DNA from: Flammeovirgaceae bacterium UBA2371
GTDB lineage: Bacteria; Bacteroidota; Bacteroidia; Cytophagales; Cyclobacteriaceae
DNA: 11,316 nucleotides
Direction: 5' to 3'
NCBI GenBank assembly: GCA_002345965.1
Contig: DDTF01000009.1
Location: 1-11,316, forward strand
Part shown: positions 5,806-11,316 of the stretch, piece by piece
Position numbering within the stretch: position 1 is the first letter of the stretch
Layout of the letters: each line of letters begins with the position of its first letter
Position numbers and translations under genes: made by a program
Notes under the pieces: model-generated
Database searches by the model: none
Told to the model about the DNA's origin: nothing
What the model saw: only the letters and a program-made list of their open reading frames with translations

Positions 5806-7119
5806 ATGAAAAAAGTAGTGTATTTATTAGTCATTGCAGGGCTGACTGTCAATTATCCGCTATTCAGTCAGGATACCTTAAGGATATCACAATCGGAATT
5901 ATTAGAAAATGTAGCATCGAATAACTATCAAATAAAAATAGCAGATCAACAGGTGAGCATGGCGAGAGCGGATTATCGTCAATCCAATGCCCTTTACCTT
6001 CCGTCATTGTCTGTGTCGCATACAGCCATGTCTACCACCAATCCGCTGATGGCTTTTGGTGCTAAACTCAATCAAGAGATATTGACACCCGCAGACTTTG
6101 ACCCTGCCCAACTGAACGATCCCAGTCGCACACAAAATTACGCCACAGAGGTGTTGGTGCTGCAGCCCTTATTCAATCTGGATGGAGTGTATGAGCGGCA
6201 AGCTGCTAAAATTCAACAAGATGCCATTCAGCTGCAGGCAGACAGGACAAGGGAGGCCATGGAACTGGAAGTAGGCAAGGCATATATGCAATTGCAATTG
6301 GCTTATGAAGCCGCTGAAGTACTGGAGCGGGCGCGGGTTACCTCTCAGGAAGGAGTGAAGCTGATTACTGATTATTATGAAGAAGGGTTGATTCAAAAGT
6401 CGGATCTGTTGGCGGTACAAGTGAGGGCAACAGAAGTTGAAAACCAGTTGAGGTATGCCAAAACCAACATCAGAAATGCTTCCGAGTACATCGGCTTTTT
6501 GATGGGAAAGGGTGCTGAAGGAACAATCTACAAACCAACCGAGCGTGCGCCTATTTCTATTGAGCAAGTTGACTATCCACAGCTGCTTTCCTCTTTCAGA
6601 AAAGACATTGTGGCCATGGAAAAATCGGTAACAGGATATGAAAAAATGTTGCGTTCCAGCAGGATGAAGTTTTTGCCCACCATTAATGCATTTGGCAGTT
6701 ACCAATTGTATGACGAGCAACTGTTGGGAATGAGCGCCAGTGGTTACCTGGTAGGAGCGAAACTTTCATGGAACCTGTTTGATGGCTATAAGTCGGTAGG
6801 AAAGATGTCGAAGGCAAAGGCTGAAACTGACAAGGCCAGGATGGAAAATGAACAATACAAGCTTCAACAACAAATGGAACTGAACAAGACCAATCGCCAG
6901 CTTGCAGATGCTGAACGTAAAGTACAGCTCACCCGACTGGCACTCGATCAATCTGCTGAAGCCTACAGGATTAGAAAGGACCGCTTTGAAGAGGGGTTGG
7001 AAAAAACTACAGATTTACTCATGGCTGAAACACAAATGTTCCAGAAGGAACTGGAATTCAGGCAGGCCATTTTTGAATACAATTTCACTAAAGAATATTT
7101 AGAATTTTTAACACGATAG
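5806..7119 (+). CDS. TolC-family outer-membrane efflux channel
   Basis: This 437-residue protein is the outer-membrane part of a tripartite efflux pump. A Sec signal peptide (KK, hydrophobic core, ending LFSQ near residue 22) leads the mature chain. The OEP-family internal duplication is clear. YYEEGLIQKSDLLAVQ (190-205) corresponds to RFEEGLEKTTDLLMAE (393-408), each in a long alpha-helical hairpin. The strand-like segments VLQPLFNLDGVY (117-128) and KLSWNLFDGYKS (319-330) are the matching beta-barrel parts. The length is normal for the family. The adaptor gene begins two bases after the TAG stop, so the two are tightly coupled. The product should trimerise into a channel that docks with the adaptor and pump encoded next. 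Confidence 0.93.
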   Translation: MKKVVYLLVIAGLTVNYPLFSQDTLRISQSELLENVASNNYQIKIADQQVSMARADYRQSNALYLPSLSVSHTAMSTTNPLMAFGAKLNQEILTPADFDPAQLNDPSRTQNYATEVLVLQPLFNLDGVYERQAAKIQQDAIQLQADRTREAMELEVGKAYMQLQLAYEAAEVLERARVTSQEGVKLITDYYEEGLIQKSDLLAVQVRATEVENQLRYAKTNIRNASEYIGFLMGKGAEGTIYKPTERAPISIEQVDYPQLLSSFRKDIVAMEKSVTGYEKMLRSSRMKFLPTINAFGSYQLYDEQLLGMSASGYLVGAKLSWNLFDGYKSVGKMSKAKAETDKARMENEQYKLQQQMELNKTNRQLADAERKVQLTRLALDQSAEAYRIRKDRFEEGLEKTTDLLMAETQMFQKELEFRQAIFEYNFTKEYLEFLTR

Positions 7120-7121
7120 AA

Positions 7122-8216
7122 ATGAAAATTATACAATCTATAATAGTTGTTGCTGTAACGCTTGGTACAATCAGCTGTGGGGGGGATCAAACTCAAAGTG
7201 GTACCAAGCTGCCGCCTGTTGAAGTAAGCATAGCAACAGTGGGATCTATAGCATCAGGAGGATTATTTACAGCAAGTGGAAAAATCGAAGCGCGCAACAG
7301 CGCCAATCTCAGCACCCGAATGATGGGAAACGTTACTCAACTGCATGTCAATGTAGGGCAGCCAGTGCGAGAAGGGCAACTACTGGTGTCTCTCAGTAGT
7401 GCTGACCTCGGGGCAAAGAAAGGGCAAGTAGAGGCATCTATCAACCAGGCTAAAGCAGCCTTTGAAAGTGCACAGAGAGATTATGATCGTTTTAAATCAC
7501 TTTATGAAAAAGGAAGTGCGTCTGAGAAAGAGTTGGAAGGGATGACCCTGCAATATGAAATGGCCAAGGCAGGGTTGGAAGCTGCCCATCAAATGATGAA
7601 GGAAGTACAGGCACAATTTGCCTTTACCAACATCCTGGCTCCATTTTCAGGAGTGGTGTCCAATACGTTTGTAAAAGTGGGAGACATCGCTGTACCGGGC
7701 ATGCCTTTGATAGCTATAGAGGGAACTTCTGACTACCAGGCTGTAGTGATGGTGCCGGAGACAGCAATCACACAAATACAGAAAGGAGCGATGGCCAACA
7801 TTTTTGTCAAGTCCTCGGAAAAAAAATTGATGGGTAGGGTAAGTGAAGTGAGTCGCTCCGCTAAAAATACGGGCGGCCAGTATTTGGTAAAAATTGATCT
7901 GGATAATGTGGACAAAGACATATTACCAGGAATGTTTGTCAATGTGATCTTATCAAAAACTGCTGGCAGTGAGCATGCTGCCCCGGTAATTGATGAAAAG
8001 GCTTTGGTATATAATGGTCAGTTAACTGGTACGTACACCATAGACGATAACAATACAGCCATTCTGAGATGGTTGCGTGTGGGAAAAAGCAACAATGGAA
8101 TGATTGAAGTGCTATCAGGTATCCAGTCAGGGGAGAAATACATTGTTGCCTCCGAGGGCAAGCTCTATAATGGTGCTGCTGTGCGCGTGGCGAATGAAGT
8201 AAATAAGGGTTTATAA
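7122..8216 (+). CDS. RND efflux periplasmic adaptor (membrane fusion protein), lipoprotein
   Basis: This 364-residue adaptor bridges the inner-membrane pump and the TolC-like channel. The N-terminus is a lipoprotein signal ending in TISC, with C19 as the lipidation site, so it is probably anchored by lipid as in AcrA/MexA-type adaptors. The HlyD/RND adaptor order is visible. The first lipoyl half is about 62-95 (MMGNVTQLHVNVGQPVREG). The alpha-helical coiled-coil hairpin spans about 96-166, with YEKGSASEKELEG at its turn. The second lipoyl half is about 168-200 (LAPFSGVVSN). A beta-barrel and membrane-proximal domain run from about 203 to the end. The pump gene starts ten bases after its stop. 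The substrate cannot be read from the adaptor. Confidence 0.93.
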   Translation: MKIIQSIIVVAVTLGTISCGGDQTQSGTKLPPVEVSIATVGSIASGGLFTASGKIEARNSANLSTRMMGNVTQLHVNVGQPVREGQLLVSLSSADLGAKKGQVEASINQAKAAFESAQRDYDRFKSLYEKGSASEKELEGMTLQYEMAKAGLEAAHQMMKEVQAQFAFTNILAPFSGVVSNTFVKVGDIAVPGMPLIAIEGTSDYQAVVMVPETAITQIQKGAMANIFVKSSEKKLMGRVSEVSRSAKNTGGQYLVKIDLDNVDKDILPGMFVNVILSKTAGSEHAAPVIDEKALVYNGQLTGTYTIDDNNTAILRWLRVGKSNNGMIEVLSGIQSGEKYIVASEGKLYNGAAVRVANEVNKGL

Positions 8217-8226
8217 TAGTAACAGA

Positions 8227-11200
8227 ATGCAAGACGGGATTTCAGGTAAAGTAGCAGGATTTTTTATCAACTCTAAGCTCACCATTTTATTGATGGTAGC
8301 CATGATGTTGATTGGTGTATACAGCTCATTTCTAATACCGAGGGAAGAGGAACCGCAGATCATTGTGCCGATGGCCGATATCATGGTTGGTTATCCGGGG
8401 GCAACACCTGCTGAAATGGAAAGCAGGGTAGTAAAACCTTTGGAAAAAATTATCTCCAACATTAAGGGGGTAGAACATGTGCATAGCATGGCCATGAACG
8501 GACAAGCGGTGATGGTCATTCAGTTTTATGTAGGTGAGGATACAGAACGATCTTATGTAAAGCTATATGATGAGCTGATGAAGAATGAACACATTTTTCC
8601 TGAAGGCGTGTATAAGCCAATAGTTAAAACACGTTCGATTGACGATGTGCCCATGCTGGGAGTTACCCTTTGGAGCAATGTATATGATGATTTTCAACTG
8701 AGACAAATTGCAGAAGAAGTTACTTCTGAAATAGAGAAGATAAAGGATGTGGCCATCACCAAAGAAATCGGAGGACGATCCCGTCAACTCAAAGTGGTGG
8801 TGGACAAAGACAAGATGGCCGAGAATGGCGTTGACGTGCTGGGCATCATGCAAATGGTGAAAGCAAGTAACAGCAGCACCCAATCCGGTAAATTTGTATC
8901 GGGCGATGAAGAATTTTTATTAACCACTGGACACTTTCTTTCCTCTGTCGAAGACCTTGAAGGAATAGTAGTTGGAGTCAATAAAGGAATGCCCGTGTAT
9001 TTACATCAGGTTGCACACATAACAGATGGGCCGGGCACGCCACAAAATTATGTATCGTTTGGCTATGGAAAAGCAGCCACTTCATATGCATCGAATCCTT
9101 CAGAGTATCCGGCTGTCACTTTATCTATCGCAAAGATAAAAGGTGCTGATGCCATGAAGGTATCGGCCAAGATACTTGATCAAATAGAACGGCTGGAAAA
9201 AACTCTTATTCCTCAAGATGTTAATGTGACGGTAACCCGTAACTATGGCGAGACGGCATCGCATAAGGTAGGGGAGCTGTTGCTTCACCTTGCCGTTGCC
9301 ATCGTTGCTGTTACCGTGTTGGTGATGCTAGCGATGGGCTGGCGGGGAGGCCTGGTGGTATTTCTCTCCGTACCATTGACCTTCGCGCTTACTTTGTTCA
9401 GCTACTACATGCTCGACTACACCCTCAACAGGATTACGTTGTTTGCACTTGTATTTGTGGTGGGCATTGTAGTGGATGACAGTATTATCATAGCAGAAAA
9501 TATGCACCGCCACTTTAAGGCAAAGCGATTGCCGTTCAAACAAGCAGCCATCTACGCGATCAACGAGGTGGGTAATCCCACCATTCTTGCCACCTTTACG
9601 GTGATTGCTGCCATACTGCCCATGGCATTCGTTTCAGGTATGATGGGACCTTATATGAGCCCGATGCCCATAGGTGCCTCCATTGCCATGATGCTGTCGC
9701 TTTTTGTAGCACTTACCATCACACCGTATTTGGGTTATCACCTGCTGAAGGAAAAAGATACCCAAGAAAGCAAAGAAGAAGAGACCCATGATCACGGGTG
9801 GATTTATAAAGTGTATCATGCTATTGAACAACCTTTTCTGGACAGTAAAGTAAAACGTTTTGTCATGCTGGGGATTACGGTTGTATTACTGGTTGGATCG
9901 GTATCGTTGTTCTTCACCAAAACGGTGGCGGTTAAAATGCTTCCATTTGACAACAAGAACGAGTTTCAGGTGGTAATTGATATGCCTGAAGGAACAACGC
10001 TGGAGCGTACGGCTGCGGTGACTAAGGAAATTGCCCAATACATTTCCAACGTTCCTGAAGTAGTTCATTATCAGAATTACGTTGGTACCTCTGCGCCCAT
10101 CACATTCAATGGATTGGTAAGGCACTACGACCTAAGGGGAGGAAGCTACATGGCAGACATCCAGGTCAATTTGACCAACAAAGAAGACCGTGCACGTCAG
10201 AGCCACGAGATTGCCTCTGCTGTGAGACCGGGAGTTCAAAAGATTGCAGCAAAATATGATGCCAATGTAAAAATTGTGGAAGTACCACCGGGCCCTCCTG
10301 TATTGTCTACTTTGGTTGTAGAAGTGTACGGGCCCGATTATACAGAACAAATCCATGTAGCGCGGCAAGTGAAGGAAATATTAGCTAATACCGATGACGT
10401 TGTGGACGTAGATTGGTACGTTGAGGCAGGGCAGACAGAGTACAAACTGGACATTGATAGGGAAAAGGCAATGCTTCACGGAATCGTACCCCAGCAAGTG
10501 GTGGGCAACCTTACTTATTTGCTAGGGGAGTACCCGATCTCCAATCTATATGATGAAAATGCTACGCAGCCTGTGGGGATTGTTCTGGCGCTCAATGACC
10601 AGGACAAATCAAGCATGGGATCCATTCAAAACCTCAAGGTAAAAGGGGGGCAAGGCAACATGGTGCCAGTCAGTGATTTTGCGAAGGTGAGTAAAGATAC
10701 CTTGCGCCCGACTATTTATAGGAAAGATCAGAAGCGGGTGGTGTATGTATTGGCAGACATGGCAGGGGAGCTTGAAAGTCCAGCCTACGCTATTTTAGGA
10801 ATGACTGAAAAGCTCAACAAAATAGAATTGCCAAAGGGTTACTCCATCAATGAATTGTACATGAGTCAGCCAGAGGATGAGTCGGACTTCACCGTAAAGT
10901 GGGATGGCGAATGGCAGATTACTTTGGAGGTATTTCGCGATCTGGGAGGTGCTTTCTTGATTGTGATCATTATTATTTACATGCTCATTGTTGGGTGGTT
11001 TCAAAATTTCAAAACTCCCATTGTGATGATGCTGGCCATCCCACTCTCATTGATTGGAATAGTTTTAGGACACTGGCTTTTGGGTGCATTCTTTACCGCT
11101 ACCTCATTCATTGGTATGATTGCGCTTGCGGGTGTGATGGTACGAAACTCAGTACTGTTGATTGACTTTATCGAAATAAGGTTGAACGAAGGGGTAGACC

Positions 11201-11316
11201 TTAAAACGGCCATTATAGATGCGGGTGCGGTGCGTACTACACCCATATTGTTAACAACAGGTGCGGTAGTGATAGGTGCTTCGATCATACTTTTTGATCC
11301 GATCTTTCAGGGATTG
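8227..11316 (+). CDS. RND-family efflux pump inner-membrane subunit (3' end outside window)
   Basis: The frame is open for 1030 codons from ATG at 8227 to the last base of the window, so only roughly the last 50 residues, including the final membrane helix, are missing. It is an AcrB-type proton-driven pump. TM1 (about 18-37) is followed by PREEEPQI (39-46). A first large periplasmic domain follows, then TM2-6 from about residue 350. The proton-relay pair is D417-D418 in VVGIVVDDSIIIAEN, in TM4. TM7 begins near 543, followed by a second periplasmic domain and TM8 from about 904. In TM10, R973 (GVMVRNSVLLIDF) occupies the place of the AcrB relay lysine. The PREEEPQI and YVGEDTE motifs recall drug/solvent-type (HAE1-like) pumps rather than metal-type CzcA, but the substrate is unknown. 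A charged cytoplasmic loop lies near 506-542. Confidence 0.94.
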   Translation, partial: MQDGISGKVAGFFINSKLTILLMVAMMLIGVYSSFLIPREEEPQIIVPMADIMVGYPGATPAEMESRVVKPLEKIISNIKGVEHVHSMAMNGQAVMVIQFYVGEDTERSYVKLYDELMKNEHIFPEGVYKPIVKTRSIDDVPMLGVTLWSNVYDDFQLRQIAEEVTSEIEKIKDVAITKEIGGRSRQLKVVVDKDKMAENGVDVLGIMQMVKASNSSTQSGKFVSGDEEFLLTTGHFLSSVEDLEGIVVGVNKGMPVYLHQVAHITDGPGTPQNYVSFGYGKAATSYASNPSEYPAVTLSIAKIKGADAMKVSAKILDQIERLEKTLIPQDVNVTVTRNYGETASHKVGELLLHLAVAIVAVTVLVMLAMGWRGGLVVFLSVPLTFALTLFSYYMLDYTLNRITLFALVFVVGIVVDDSIIIAENMHRHFKAKRLPFKQAAIYAINEVGNPTILATFTVIAAILPMAFVSGMMGPYMSPMPIGASIAMMLSLFVALTITPYLGYHLLKEKDTQESKEEETHDHGWIYKVYHAIEQPFLDSKVKRFVMLGITVVLLVGSVSLFFTKTVAVKMLPFDNKNEFQVVIDMPEGTTLERTAAVTKEIAQYISNVPEVVHYQNYVGTSAPITFNGLVRHYDLRGGSYMADIQVNLTNKEDRARQSHEIASAVRPGVQKIAAKYDANVKIVEVPPGPPVLSTLVVEVYGPDYTEQIHVARQVKEILANTDDVVDVDWYVEAGQTEYKLDIDREKAMLHGIVPQQVVGNLTYLLGEYPISNLYDENATQPVGIVLALNDQDKSSMGSIQNLKVKGGQGNMVPVSDFAKVSKDTLRPTIYRKDQKRVVYVLADMAGELESPAYAILGMTEKLNKIELPKGYSINELYMSQPEDESDFTVKWDGEWQITLEVFRDLGGAFLIVIIIIYMLIVGWFQNFKTPIVMMLAIPLSLIGIVLGHWLLGAFFTATSFIGMIALAGVMVRNSVLLIDFIEIRLNEGVDLKTAIIDAGAVRTTPILLTTGAVVIGASIILFDPIFQGL

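Noticed and set aside
6169..6720. A 183-codon open frame on the minus strand
   Set aside because: It is antisense to the TolC-family gene, with an odd composition and no family resemblance.

Overview
The window looks like chromosome from a member of the Bacteroidota, probably Cytophagales-like. That is inference from several signs: starts without clear Shine-Dalgarno sequences, a TAnnTTTG-type -7 promoter element just ahead of an efflux operon, a signal peptide ending in Ser-Gln, and lipoprotein signals ending in GC or SCGG. There are eight confident genes, the last cut by the right edge, and one doubtful small ORF. No RNA gene, transposase or CRISPR array was seen.

Layout. Positions 1-470 hold no confident gene, but carry an imperfect ~85-bp sequence twice, about 240 bp apart, and end in a 12-bp perfect palindrome. 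Positions 489-2185 (+) form a compact cluster: a mini-thioredoxin with a CPKC site, an ArsP/DUF318-type permease and a DinB-like metal-binding protein. A hairpin near 2231-2264 separates these from a convergent minus-strand pair: an M19-type dipeptidase homologue with a twin-arginine signal (4336-5469, transcribed first) and a 662-residue lipoprotein amidohydrolase (2297-4285). The 336-bp divergent spacer at 5470-5805 contains a -7-like promoter and a palindrome. From 5806 to the right edge (+) lies a tripartite RND efflux operon in the order outer-membrane channel, lipoprotein adaptor, inner-membrane pump. The pump is open to the last base and lacks only its C-terminus.

How the genes fit together. 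The thioredoxin and permease probably work as a pair in metalloid or thiol-linked export, by analogy with ArsP loci. The two minus-strand enzymes both look exported and both belong to families that cleave amide bonds, which suggests peptide or amide scavenging outside the cytoplasm. The last three genes would build one envelope-spanning pump of unknown substrate.

Nothing here amounts to a clearly new system. The points most worth a second look are the M19 homologue that lacks three canonical metal ligands, its pairing with the amidohydrolase, and the duplicated element at the left edge.
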